The notes beneath the pieces were generated by a model. That model ran no database searches. It worked only from the letters and a program-made list of their open reading frames with translations, and was not told the DNA's origin. This document shows positions 10,217 to 22,540 of a stretch of DNA of 64,000 nt, piece after piece (within the stretch, counting starts at the first letter, position 1; each line of letters starts with the position of its first letter). A program made the translations under genes and the position numbers. Source of the stretch: Dicyema japonicum (Eukaryota > Dicyemida > Rhombozoa > Dicyemidae); NCBI GenBank assembly GCA_011109175.1, contig RDEW01000008.1, forward strand, positions 1,555,447-1,619,446. The letters are read 5' to 3'.

Positions 10217-10986
10217 ATGGAAATAAAAACAGAATCTCAGGAGACCTTAGTTGACATAAGACAGAAGCATCTCAACAAAATGCGAGATCTTCAACTAAAA
10301 AGAGTAGTTATTATTCTCATAAACAGAACGAAGCCCGTAAAATAAACCTGGCAGAAGTAGCCGAGGAGAACAAACAAGCCAAGCTCCCCCCAAACTGGGA
10401 GGCCAAACAAAACGTCACGAATGGCTTGTCAAGGATGAAAAACTTAGAAAGGTAAACCTCTAAGTTATGTAGGAATGTGAGGAAATTGGGGTAGAAATGG
10501 AGAGGGTAAAGTTCATGGAGACCTCAGTTGAGGACGTTGAACGGTTTGACCGCAAAAAGAAGAGAAAGTGCCCGAATATAGATTACGTGGACTTTGATAA
10601 GGCCTCTGGACATAAGTACAACAAGTTGGTGTCTCAGATGTGGAAGGACGAGTCAGCATACAACAAGCAGAAGGAGGCACTGTGAGTATGTGAATGTTAT
10701 TATAGTGGAGACTCCTTTTATGCGGATGGGGGAACTTTGGGACTGACAGAGGTGGTGGACTCTGAAGAGGCGAAGGACGGACTGGTGTCTGACCTGCAGA
10801 ATCAGTAAGAGTGTTATTGATATTAGAATTCGTGTTCGTGAGAGACACAGCAGAAGGAGGGAGAATAATACAAATATAGATTATATTAATAAGAAGAATA
10901 TGAGGTTTAATAAAAAGTTGGAATACTTTTATGGTAAATATACGGCTGAAATTAAACAAAATTTGGAAAGGGGTACTGCTCTTTGA
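10217..10986 (+). CDS. SYF2: Pre-mRNA-splicing factor SYF2 (p29)
   Basis: This is a small helical protein of the NineTeen/catalytic spliceosome. The start at 10217 gives [20 protein letters not shown]. Family landmarks follow in order: [67 protein letters not shown], then [13 protein letters not shown] and the conserved C-terminus [19 protein letters not shown]. Four GT-AG micro-introns of about 21-24 nt are removed (the first is 10304-10326). In exon 2 the frame slips after WEAKQ at the CAAAAC run (10408-10413): one more A would restore the conserved residues [12 protein letters not shown]. The length, about 226 residues, is normal for the family. The gene is probably functional, with a one-base error in the sequence. 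Confidence 0.92.
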
Positions 10987-12035
10987 TTACTTACTTTTAC
11001 TAATTAATTTGTTTTTTATTGCTTGTTTGATAATATGGAGGTTTTGTGTAGGTGTTCTATGATAATGTATTGTCTTAATTGTGAACTTTGTTAAACGTTA
11101 TTATTGATGCAACACATCGTAAGTACATGATAGCGATAGTCTTACCCATGTGGCTTAAAAATAACCAAGTTAATTAAGCGGTTCCACTTTCCTTGGTCGT
11201 GTGCAACCTCTCTTGGGTTGTCGAGGTATTCTTCACATTTTACTTTTCTTTTGATGCACGTAACTTTGATGTCTTCAGGGAGGATTAGGAGGAGCTAATC
11301 CGATCTTTGGGAGCGAAAGATTTGCTTCCGTCGAATAGCTGCCATCATCCAGTTCGATTTCCCTGAGGTAGGTTGATAGGGATATAATTGCAGTTCTGTT
11401 AATTGCCTAAGTGAAACTAGCATCCAATTTTTTCTTCGTGAAGGTGAAACCACATCTAATATTATTTTCTGGATAATTCCACCTTAAAATTATTTTAGAA
11501 TCTTAACATGTCTCTAATCTAATTTTATCTTTATTCCAACACCATCAAAAAACAAGCTAACTCTTGGTTTGGTTCCTACCTCGATCCTACACAAGCTCTT
11601 TGGGGTCGGGTTTTCTCCATCACGCTGGATCAGACCTTTTTCGTTATTCCTTCGGATTATGATCTACAAAGATGTCAGCATTATGTTCTTTTTGTCCGTA
11701 GATTACTTCTCTGTCACTCTAAAACCCGATTTTCTGAGCATTAGTCCAAGAAATGTAAGTCCTCATAAGGGCAGATGCATAGGAAATGCATGGCTCAATG
11801 TATTGAGAGTTTTTAGTACGGGATAGTTCCCGAGTTTCCATATCCCCGTTAGGCTTTTCTGCATGTTAATTTTTATTTCATATTTGTTTTACAAATTTCC
11901 AACATGCCACGAGAAACACATATGCGTATCATAGATCACTCCCAGAAATTAAAAACACACATCCCTTCCGCAAGAAGTAGATATGTTTTTATTACCTAAA
12001 CACACCTTAGGCAGAACTCACACTTAATTTCCACA
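10987..12035. other. No gene recognised
   Basis: I see no conserved protein. The stretch 11160-11360 is less AT-rich and could be decayed element sequence, but I cannot match it to another copy in the window. Confidence 0.4.
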
Positions 12036-12600
12036 ATAATAATACCAGAGACCACGGTTACAAAAAACTAATTGATCACGTGATCCCAGGTACTTCATCT
12101 TGGCCCGATGCTCCTTTCTCGACCCCACACAAGCACGTATCGGTCGAGTGACTTGACCTTTGCAGTCACGACGGCGCGTTCAATAATTCATTCGTATCAA
12201 GGCTTCAAAAGGCATTGGTGGCTGGAATTCTCCAGAAATCCAGCGTTCCGTGATGTGGAGGCTCTTTTCAGGCTAGCCTCGATTTTCAAGATATTCGTCC
12301 AAGTGAGAAGACCGGCTTGGAAACAAAAATGTTATTTTCAATAAGAAAAAGGCTGTATGCGCTTCGACGGATTTAAGTTTTTCCGTAAGGTGCCGGAACG
12401 AATCAATCTTTCCCATCTGAAATTTTCCAATTTGGACAGGAATAATGAGCATTCAAGGAAAACCATATCAAGAATATTGACTATCCTTCCACAAAGAAAC
12501 AAGGACTGCAGGTGGTTTTGAAGGATGAAGAACTCGTCCGGCGGAAATCTAACATTTATCATCTCCGTCTTCTGCATTTTTACATACAGGCGAGGTCTGA
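12036..12600 (-). mobile_element. LINE 3' fragment, tail variant with GATCACGTGATC
   Basis: The tail (about 12040-12095) reads as a variant of the common tail with GATCACGTGATCCC. Just upstream on the minus strand lies TRPIRACVGSRKEHRAKMKY, which matches SRPIRACVGTREEHREKMRI at 21230-21455 and a decayed copy at 55372-55545. A further open frame (12338-12577) probably belongs to the same element but has no recognisable domain. Confidence 0.55.
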
Positions 12601-12853
12601 CAAAAAGGGATTAGTGGTCTCCAGAGCTTCGATAATTGAGGCGTCTCTCCCCCTATTGTTCCATCGTCAGGTACAGTATATTTAGCGGGACCAAGATCTT
12701 CTGAATAACGTAGAAATGATCAAATCTAAAACTTCCTCTGATCTCCGTTTCTAAAAAGTGTAGAGAAGTTTTTACTAATACTAATCTTCCTTCTCTATAA
12801 TATCGTCCTTCCAATCAATAATTGGTAGATCTAATAAAACATATATCTCAGTT

Positions 12854-13345
12854 TTGTTTAAAAATAGTGGCCTTCCAAAACCAATTGTGTTGATTAACAA
12901 ACACGGTTCTTTTCATTGTCCTTGTCAAATATTCCAGCAAAACATCGAGTATGTTTTTGTTGCGTGGAGATTAGCGCTAGTGGACACTACGCTCCACAGA
13001 TTCAATTCATTTTACCGAATAACTATTCGTATATTGGGCCCTCATACTGGATCATCAGTCACTTCCCTACTAACGAAAGCTACGCCTGTAGTCGCGGATC
13101 CAGATTCTTTCGCGTCTTTGAGATTGATGGAAACCCACTTCTCCTGTTTATAGCCAAGAAAAAAGAAAGACGGTTGGTACAAAATCAGATTCCTCTACAG
13201 GAATGAGAGGGGGCTCTTTCGTATGCTGTGGGAACAATGGAAGACCACAGACGTTGGATGGCGCAGTTGATTGTGGGAACTGGGATCACCTAACTATTTG
13301 AGGATAACATCTCTATCAATATCTCTGTCCGAATCTGTTTACTCT
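12854..13345 (+). mobile_element. LINE 3' end
   Basis: The last frame ends AVGTMEDHRRWMAQLIVGT-GIT-stop at about 13292. It aligns with AVGSLAEHSKRIREMLKAGIT at 30310. The ORF before it (12916-13206) is open for 96 codons without a recognised domain. The common tail after the stop is diverged. Confidence 0.55.
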
Positions 13346-13714
13346 TAATGGAAGAAACTATTAAAAATTAGTAAGGAGTACTGCGCAAGTGAAACCCTAA
13401 ATGTTCACATTCTATGGGGAAGTGGAAAAAGCTGTTAATTAATTAACTGAAATTAAATTTTCGAGTGATATTAACCGATTGGAGCATCTTAATTTTTGTA
13501 TCTCTGTTGAACCTGAATATGCTTGAAAGTGCAATGATACGTTTTAATAGTTTCATATAGCGCTATCTTGTTCTTGATGGACTCATTGCTATCATTAAAA
13601 ACCTTCGAAAATTAATAATCTAATTAATAATTCCCTTATTTCTCCTCAAAGTAGACTAACCCAATGAGAGATTTGAACCAACACCATAGTAACTCGACAG
13701 TTCATTGACTCACG

Positions 13715-13835
13715 CGCAACAAAAAGAAAATAAGAATCTAAGAGCATTCATTTGTTCTCTTTCAATGATTAGTTAGTATGACCGTTCTTTACTTTAAAAT
13801 AAAGTGTGTATCCTGTCTATGTGGAGCTATAAATA
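13715..13835 (+). repeat. SINE-1, 3' half only
   Basis: ACTCACGCGCAACAAAAAGAAAA...GTTCTTTACTTTAAAATAAAGTGTGTATCC matches the 3' half of SINE-1. The tRNA-like head is missing. Confidence 0.65.
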
Positions 13836-14650
13836 TTACTAGACACCTAAGAAGGGCCTGCCGGGAGCTTCGATTGTTTGATAAACGACGTTAGTCTCTT
13901 CTGGGACTTCCACAGCCCGGACTTGTATACTTATTAAAGCTCAATGTTGTGTGTATGTATATATGTGACACGATAATTCAGGTGTCTAGTTTTGATTTAA
14001 AATGCTTAGGAGACTTGAAATAAGTATTTTATTAGTTTAAATTAGCGGTCATTCACGTGGGCTGTCCCCCATCTCCTGGATCTCTGGGACTTTTATTAGT
14101 GCCTAGAAATGATTAAAGTTGAAAGTTTTTAAAATTATTAGGTCACGACACTTGACAGGATGATATTGATCGAAATTATAAGAAACTCAAATTCTTCATA
14201 TCTGGTTAACTCACTTTTCGGCGATGTTTTTATTTGTTCAAAACATTTTTTAATTAAAATCCGTCCATTTATCCGCGATTTATGGTGCCATATACATACA
14301 GCATTGAGCTCTAATTAGTATATAAATGGCTCTCGTAAAAGGGCTGTATAAAAGTACATCCAATCTTAATCATCTCACCAACTGACCCTTTATCTAGCTT
14401 GGTAGACCTGTATCTTGAATCTGGAGAGTTAGACTGTCTAAAGTGTGGAGGATTATTATTTAATCGATCTCTGTAAAATTGAGTTAATACAATTAAATTT
14501 ACGCTCTGAAGAAGCTAGTAGATAATCTGAGCTACTATTAAGAATTATCGATTCTATTCTTAGACATAAATGTAAATAAATTTGACAAGCAACTTTATAT
14601 CATATAAAATTAAAATAAAATCAAAAACGAACTAATCTACTAATACCAAC
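13836..14650. other. No gene recognised
   Basis: AT-rich spacer downstream of the RFX gene; nothing supportable. Confidence 0.45.
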
Positions 14651-14656
14651 TACAGT

Positions 14657-16429
14657 CTATTGAATTTGAGACGTTTTGTCACTTTCTTGACTTCTTTCCC
14701 CGTTTTCTATATTTGAATTAATCTAACATAAATAAAAAAAAAAACTTGTCTATTTTCTGTAATAAACTCGATGATTGTTGTTTTCCTGAATTCTGCAGTT
14801 TTACTCTCCACCAAATATTGCATGTAGTCATCGAAAAATAATCTCATCAAATGAAAGGATCCAAAAGTTAGGCAAGATCGCAAGGTCAGATCCCTAATAA
14901 CAATGGACCTTAAAATTATGTTAGCCTTTACATGTGTGTCGACCATTTTAGCATTAATTGCTGCCCTGCTTTTTGAAAATCCTTTTCTGATGTGAATGGT
15001 GCAAGAACAATGTTGACAATTTCTTCCAACCACGTGGTCCATTGCTCGATTTTTGAGAATTGGGAAAGTCCAGTAATAAAATCAGTTTGGATTTTTTGTA
15101 CAAAGTCAGTCTTGCAGTTGGAAATCCAGTACATTTGATCCTAGAATGAAAAACAAAATAACCTGAATTTCCCCGAGGTCGATTTTTGAGATGTCTGAGC
15201 ACATCCCTTTAAGTAGTGCTTGATCACCGAGAATTCCTCGTGTTGCTTGGGAAAGATGTTGAAGTTTAGTGTATCTTCTTAGCGTTTGGACAAACCCAGA
15301 AACCGCATTGATCTAAAAATCTTTTGAAAATACAACTTTTTTAGAAACAAGTCTTTCACTAAACTCACGAGACGTCAAGGCGGAGAATAGTTTGGTCTCC
15401 AAGGATTTAGAAAACGTTCTGATATTTTGTGTGTGAGAAGCTAAAATTTAGTTTCCAAAAAAACGTGTGGTATCTTGCAAAATGTCTGGAATCAATAAGG
15501 AAACGAGATGCTGATATAGAATGCAATCGGAAGTGAAGATATAATCCACAACCTCATCAGAATTTACAAGTTCTATCATATTTTCAAAGGAATTTCTAAC
15601 ATTAACATCAAAAATACCTTTTCTTAACAAAATTTCCCCAAAAATCAGTCCATATTGTTGGCACGAGTTTGAAATTAAATTGATTCACAGCTTCTTTGAT
15701 TTCCTAAAGATATCTATATATTTATACATTGCAGTGTTTTCTGTAGAGATTCTGAAAAATATTCACAAGATCATGGAGTTTATTAATATTTATGGTTATC
15801 TTTTTAACATCAATTTGCCCGAAAGATGGCATTTCAGCAGAAACTCGTGGAACTCTTCTTGTTATGACAGTATTTTCGTTAGAAAAATAAGAGTCAGATT
15901 TTCCGAATAAGATGACTTCTTTTGAAAATGGGTTTTTATGATTTGGTCTATGAATATATTATGTGAACAACTGAGTGAGAATTTTAAACGTCTGAAGTTT
16001 CTGGGAGTTTGAATTTCGTCTTTTATTATCCTATTTAATTTGGACCCCATCTTTATTTTTATTCCATAATAATGGTATTTTGAATTCCCCCTTACAATGC
16101 TAAACACACTAAACCTTGTTCCTAGTCTCCTCGTTTTTAATAAAGGAAATACTGAACGGATCAGCTTTCCAAACGACGCTTGATTCATTGGAGGATGACC
16201 ACTTTCATTGCAATATCCCCTGTAGTGTGAGTAAAGAGTGCAACGAGGTAAGCTTACTCCTTCAGCTGTTTCATAGTTAGCAAGAAGCCAATTGGCCTGC
16301 AATAACTCAATTTTTACTCACCGTGGCTGATGAGGCGCGTGAAGATAAAGAGGAGTAACGTGGGTAGTTATCGTCATATTGCAGGCTAGGATTCCTCGAG
16401 TAACGTATTTCCTGTTGTACATTGTACAT
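14657..16429 (-). CDS. RFX-family transcription factor (RFX1/2/3 type)
   Basis: This is a winged-helix DNA-binding factor of the class that binds X-box promoters of ciliary genes. The start at 16429 gives [17 protein letters not shown], so only about 36 residues precede the RFX domain: [38 protein letters not shown], then after a ~24-nt intron [13 protein letters not shown]. The extended central and dimerisation region follows: [36 protein letters not shown]-like [34 protein letters not shown], and [20 protein letters not shown]. Micro-introns include a 25-nt one between the start exon and the domain and a 23-nt one near the end; one may be 36 nt. The last exon ends SDKTSQIQ-stop. The glutamine-rich N-terminal activation region seen in larger RFX proteins is absent. 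The exon chain between about 15640 and 15900 is not fully resolved. Confidence 0.9.
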
Positions 16430-18280
16430 AGGTGCGGCACTCTTAAATTACATTACTACTAAATACCTGTGGATAAAAAGAATTCGAGTAAATTATGGGC
16501 TGATCAAAGTCATATGAATTTCTAAATTGAAATAAAATTTAAACCTTTTATTATTGTCAGGGAAAATTTCGGATGCGGAATAATTTTGTTTGCTATCCAT
16601 TGGGGACGTTGTTACTAATAACTAAACGTCTAAGTTGTACATTGTTTGACGTAATGAATCTCAGAATGTTGGAATGGCTGCCGATCACGGGGGGAGTTGG
16701 ATCTTACAATGTTGGGGGTTGATCTTCCCTACACATTTATCATTCAAGCTACTATTGATAAATTCGACATATTTGATTGCATAATGAAGGGCCTTTTCTA
16801 ACCTGTAAATAATCATTGTTTGCAAAAAAACAAATTTCACGCATTTATATTGCGGGCAAATTAAGTATGTTGTTGAGGCATTAATATAATTTAAGTAACA
16901 TAGAAATAGTTGCATAGATATTGTTGGTAGATACTGTTACCGTTTTGATATGGATCTAAGCAACCATATTTTATTTGTTTTTAGGTATCTCCATTTTAAA
17001 ATAATTATTAAAAATTAATTTTATTTTAAATTATTTTTTAATTTATTATCATTAAATAACTTCACATTAAATATTTTTTTAATTTGTTACAAACCAATTT
17101 TTATTGCATTTTCTTAACTTTTTTCTGTGATTATCTTTATCTTTAAACATTTTCTGACTCGACTAATACAATTTCAAATAATTTCCTTAGATAAGTAATC
17201 AATCATAAAAATAATCCACACTTAATTATGTGGTTAAGAGAATAATGGAACCCTATTCATTTCAAACTAGCACAAAAGTGTGGTTCTATGAATAATAAGT
17301 TTTCATTTCTTTGTTGGTGAATTTGCAGACTAATAAAACTATTAATTATTCTATTTTGAATTGGTTCATTGTGTAGCTATTGTTTCACAATTATAGTTCA
17401 CTCAATTTGGCCAATTAGTGTATTTTAAAATTGCTTGCATTTCTCACCAATTAATGGTTCTCTGAGGCATTCAAGTTTTTTGCAGACGTGCGGTTTGAAT
17501 GGGCCTAGACTTGTTTATTGTCTTTCAATTTTATGGATAATTAACGATTCGTGAATTTAAGATTTTTTATTGTTCTTCCAGATCAAACTCTGATTTGAAT
17601 AACTTTATTCTTAAAATAGTCGTTTCTCTAAAAAAATTTAAGGCATATTTTTGAAAATTTTAAACACATCATTTCCTAAGCGTAGAGCAATTTCAAAAGT
17701 CAATCGATTAAAATTTTCGAAAATCATTTTTAACTCAGTATTTTTCAAGCGTTAATTTTTCACAATTCAGATCAGACGAGATTTCGAATCCAGACATTGG
17801 TCCAGCCTAACTTCCTTAATTATTATTTTGGGTTTCTCTCCAAATTCTACTGAAAGGGAGAATCGTGGATACAGAAAAACAGCGGTTAGTATGGAAAGCC
17901 TCACCCGCATAATGAGGTCTACCGAGATCACATGATTAGTTTGGTTTAAGATTTTATTGCCAATCAATGAATCAGATTCTAATTAAGGTAGAAGCAGCAA
18001 AAGGAGAGTCCGTTAAAGATCATCACCAGAACCGCCCTCGAGTGTCCAGTACTTTAAGACTGTTACCATGTTCAACCATGGCCGATGTCCCCACTCAAGC
18101 CCTTCGATTTCTGTCTAGATAGATTAGAAGTCTAAAAAGTCAGTTTTTGTCTACATTGGACACTTATTAGGTGGGAAAAATTAATTTTTACCTCCCGAAT
18201 AAAATTACACATTGAAGACAAAGAATTTAGTGTTACTGAGTATGAAAATAAAAAAAAGGATTTATATAAGAGAGGCTGTT
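16430..18280. other. No gene recognised; very AT-rich spacer
   Basis: Beyond the RFX start there is no conserved frame on either strand. The stretch 16960-17750 is especially AT-rich and low in complexity. Confidence 0.45.
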
Positions 18281-18284
18281 AGTA

Positions 18285-18525
18285 AATATTGGCCGCTTGG
18301 TGTCATGTGATTGAAGATTGCTCCTCCTCCCCTCTGGAGGCGTCATTGGATCCACTTTACTCAGAAGACGCCTAATGCATGGCCGGCATTCAAATAGATC
18401 CATCTATTCGGTTCCTTGTGACGAGTTCTGTAATCGACCTCAGCTCCTCGGATAACGCTCTCTGGATCACTGTGCTTGGGCGAGAGGTCATGCTGGACGC
18501 CTCAGGATCGAGGAATTAGTTTGGT
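18285..18525 (+). repeat. SINE-2-like element, diverged
   Basis: It aligns by eye with 49730-49960: GCGTCATTGGATCCACTTTACTC, GGCCGGCATTCAAATAGAT, GACGAGTTCTG and CTCTGGATCACTGT occur in the same order. The head resembles the start of SINE-2 (GGTGTCATGTGATTGAA). I cannot define the ends. Confidence 0.5.
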
Positions 18526-20495
18526 TTTAGCCTTGGTCTTTGGAATAATTTAATAGATATACTCGTCTATACTATATTTACTTAAGTAGAACCTAAACTA
18601 AAAGCATTTTTAATCGGCTAATCTGGTCGAAGATGATGCTGTGGCTCTCTTACAAAATATCTAAGCTTTATTGGAGACCTATCTTGTTTTAGTTTCTTCT
18701 GACGTGGAAGAACTAAACGGAACACTAAGAAAACTTCGAAAAGTACCAGGTTCTGACCCTTGCTGTTCAAACTAAAAGAACATGAACAAAAGTCTCACAT
18801 CCGTCACCTCCTATATGCTAAGAGAAGAAAGAATGAAAGTTTTCATCCATTGAAGTTAAGTAGACGTCACATCTAAACATCTCAGGCTTCCAACCAATTA
18901 ACCACGTGGTTAACTGGTCCATGTAGTTCACTTTAATCAAACAAATTAAAAATTCTACTGAAATCGCTTTAACTAAATCAGTTGAATAAAATTAAGTTAT
19001 TTAACTGGAAATTAATCAATTATTTGAAAATAAATCAATATTGATATTTTTTTCTTTGTCACTAATATACTTGAAATTAAACTTAGGCCTCTCAGCTTGA
19101 GATCAATTTATGTTTGATAGTCAATTGTCATTCACTCAAAAAAATCTCTGATGTGGAACGTCACTTGTGTCGGTTCCTTCTCTGTCTCTCGTATTGCTTT
19201 ATCAGACTCCCCAAATAATGACTTAGCCATGAATATGAAGCTAAAAATATGCTGAGTCTGAAATCTCCTTCGAAGCCTCACTAAAGAACCATTACCGAGA
19301 ATCGAAATGGAATCATGAAAAGTTTCAGAGGTAGTAACTTATAATGACTATTATCCGCTGAAATGCTCTCTTTTGGTCTTTTAACTGCATTAAACTAACT
19401 GATTTTATTTGGTTTTGTTTTTAATTACTTACTGAACTGTACAGGATTTACCTCAAACTTTTTATACCCCACATGTTCAGGGCAGACACTTTATTTTAAG
19501 AAATTAATTAATTGTTGAGAGGGAATTCTTAACTTCTTTCAATTTGGAATTGTAAAAGAGGGCCAAGGAATGTTATTAACATCTTTCTTTTTAGTTGCAT
19601 CTGAGACCCACCAGACGATTCGGTTCTCCAGTGAGATATCTTAGTTGTGACCTTATTCGTCAAGCCAGGAAACAGTAGATGTATTGAACTTTCAGATAGA
19701 CTGTACGGTATTGAGATTTAAATTGGGATGCATCTGAATTTTGTCAACCACTTATGACCCTGAGCCATCCCGCGAAAATATTCTTATGAAAAATTTTCCT
19801 TAGACAAATCGGACAACTCTAAAAGTAATTTGATATAATTTTGGAGGTTTTTACTGTCTCTTTGTTTTTCCCCGTTTATTCATCGGCTTCAACAGTGGCC
19901 TTCTAGCAAATTCCAATGAAAAATTCCAATGAATTTGCTAGAAGTTTTATCTAAGGTTTGTTTAGTCGAAAAGAATTACGACTGGAGTTATTAATGATAA
20001 AGAAAATTTCCAAATTTCTCGAAATAGACACTATTTTAAGTGAAGAGTCTAGAATACGGAGCACCGTCTATATGAGAGAACGAGATGCACCTTATGTAAC
20101 TCATGGGGATCGACGGAGCTTTATCGACATATACCATAAATGCACTTGGAGGCCACAGTGAGGTCATATCTTCCGTGAACGGAAAAGTTTTACTATCTCT
20201 TTAGTTGTGGAAGAAGACTTCCGAAAAATTGGAAACTATCTTAAGGATGAATGTGACCTCGAAAAGCTACTCGTTCTAGTGTGAAAATAGATAAATAAAA
20301 ATCCTGACCACGTGGATAGTTATGACCATGGCATCTAAACATCGTGTTAAAACTAATTCCCTGAAACTAAATCTGTTATGACTTGATATCGATTTCATTT
20401 AAAACTCATTTAATCAATAATGCCTTTCATTTTCCTGTCTACTTTTAAATTTGACCGACATAACGTATTATTTTCTTTTATTAGGTACCTCTCTG
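18526..20495. other. No gene recognised
   Basis: No conserved protein. It contains the perfect inverted repeat at 19900-19944, listed separately. Confidence 0.4.
19900..19944. repeat. Perfect 14-bp inverted repeat with 17-nt loop
   Basis: CTTCTAGCAAATTC (19900-19913) is exactly complementary to GAATTTGCTAGAAG (19931-19944). A short direct repeat, AATTCCAATGAA, lies across the loop. It may be a local fold-back duplication; no function is assigned. Confidence 0.75.
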
Positions 20496-20499
20496 CCTT

Positions 20500-20818
20500 A
20501 GCCGAAATGGCTCAGTGTCATAAGTGTAAAGACCTGATTACCCCTGGTTCGAATCTCGCTGCTGTTCCTAACGGCTGAAGGTTTCACGCATCTTAGATGC
20601 TTTGATTGACGAGTGACGTCGTCATGAGTGAATACTTCACTGCGACCCGGATCGTCTATTAAGGCATACACGCAACAAAAAGAAAAAAAAGAAGTGAATA
20701 GCATTCTTCGGTTCTACCTATCTACGAATGGTTATCATAACTTACTTTACTTTAAAAATGTGTTTCCTCTCTGGGCAGAGTTATAGGTAATATGGCTTTC
20801 TCAAAAGTGCGGTTTTAT
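20500..20818 (+). repeat. tRNA-derived SINE (SINE-1), near full length
   Basis: The head is GCCGAAATGGCTCAGTG and the B-box GGTTCGAATCTCGC. The middle has GATGCTTTGATTGACGAGTG and the 3' part TTACTTTACTTTAAAAATGTG and CAAAAGTGCGGTTTT. It is collinear with the copies at 7078 and 33895. Confidence 0.8.
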
Positions 20819-21229
20819 TATTTTTATTTTTTCTGATTTTTTGCTCACCATAAAATTGGATTTTACTTTAAAAAACCATTGATTCCATAAAATCAATCCA
20901 TCACTTTCAATTTCTGACAACTTTATTGAGGAATTCTGCACATGTTAGCGCACGTTAGATCAGGTTAGTTGCTTTCATCCTTTCATTAATGGAATTACGA
21001 GAAATTGATTTTTTAATCTCTCAGAAAAGATTTCTGACACGTGGGAAATGGATGCTTAGTCATTCTGTTGAATAAATTTTATAATTTGAATTTTATAATT
21101 TTTAGCCACGCAGTCAGGGCAGCCGCTTTATGACATTTACTCTCTTTTCCTTTTCAAATAATAATTTTCTATTTGAACTTAAACACGTTTAATTTTTATT
21201 TAACTAACGCGTGAAAAGAAATTCTCATG

Positions 21230-21455
21230 CAAACCGCGTGGCGCCTTGTGGTGCTTTGTCTCTGGAGCCCTCATTAAACAAAACTCCGGCATGCGGGAAG
21301 GTGGCCCTGCAAATACAGTCAGCCGCCCTATACGAGCTTGTGTGGGTACGAGAGAGGAGCACCGGGAAAAAATGAGGATTTTGGCGGAGCGCATCGGATC
21401 ACGTGATAGTTATTTGGTTTTACGTGGTTTTGGGTGTTAAATAAATTATAAATGT
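21230..21455 (+). mobile_element. LINE 3' fragment or short derivative, GATCACGTGAT tail variant
   Basis: It begins with CGCGTGGCGCCTTGTGGTGC, as in SINE-2. It then encodes SRPIRACVGTREEHREKMRI and ends in the tail variant GGATCACGTGATAG...GGTTTTGGGTGTTAAATAAA. The body matches the reverse strand of 12036-12170, so it combines a SINE-2-type head with a LINE-type 3' body. Confidence 0.6.
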
Positions 21456-22540
21456 GGCTAAAAAAAGTATTTTAATCGATTTGATGGCGGATTGAGGGGA
21501 TTAAAAAATGAACTCGAAAATACATACAACCTAGATGTCCTTCGAAAAAGCCTTCTCAAGGAGAGAGTAGAGGAATCTATCATGGAAGATTATCAATGGT
21601 ATGCATAAGAGACGAGAAGATAACTTGGACTCATTCTCCTCATTAATTAGCAATCAAATTGATAAGCATAATGGAAAGGCAAAAAACCTCATAAGTAATT
21701 TTCTAATTTGTGACATAAGCTCTATAATGTTACCAGCATTAAATCCTTATTTATTTTTTACAGTTTTAAAATATCTTTTATAGAGAAAAATCCCCTTTCT
21801 TTAAAAAAATTAATAGAATCCTCAATATTTTTAGGTAGATTAAAGAGATTAAGTTGTTTCCACATGAACAGTAATGACAACGTGGAGTATTTGTAGATAA
21901 AAAATTAAAAAAATAATAAATAAAAAATAAAATTATTCGTAAGAAATCATTATTTAAATATTTACTTTTTAACTAAAAAAGTACCATATATTGATTTTGT
22001 TGCAGGAAAGTGGCGGTCATTATCTAAATAAGCACCAGATTAACTAAAATGAATAATAGTCTCTGCAATCTCGCGGATGATGCGCTTGACAAGCATGATG
22101 GAAAGTCTCTGGACATGTATTGAAAATGGACCTGGAAGCCACAGCGAGCGTGATCATGGATGATTTCTTAAGTTCTCTTTTGAAAAAAACTGTCCAAGTG
22201 ATGTTTTTGGTCTTCAGATTTTTATTAAAATCAGATTTGATGCAAACAGCATAGCCTATTTTTATATTATTTTTTTGAAACTTTTTATTTGCATTTTCTT
22301 GCACCTTTCTTTTTAAAACTTTCGAAATGTTCCGATGTTTGATGATCTAATTCAATTTCTGAAAGAGAACAAGTTTTTGAATTTCATTTTCTGAAAAATG
22401 TTCAGTTCTTTGGGTTGGTGTTCAATGTTAAGTACTTTGGTTCTTTATTATCAGACAGCCAATCAAATTATTAGATCTAGATTGAAATAAAGTTTTCGCT
22501 AACCAACGCTTCAGCGATTGAGTATAGCGTTCTAGTTGCC
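21456..22540. other. No gene recognised
   Basis: AT-rich, with no conserved frame. A short phrase near 22130 (GGACCTGGAAGCCACAG) resembles 20140-20155, hinting at an old repeat. Confidence 0.4.
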
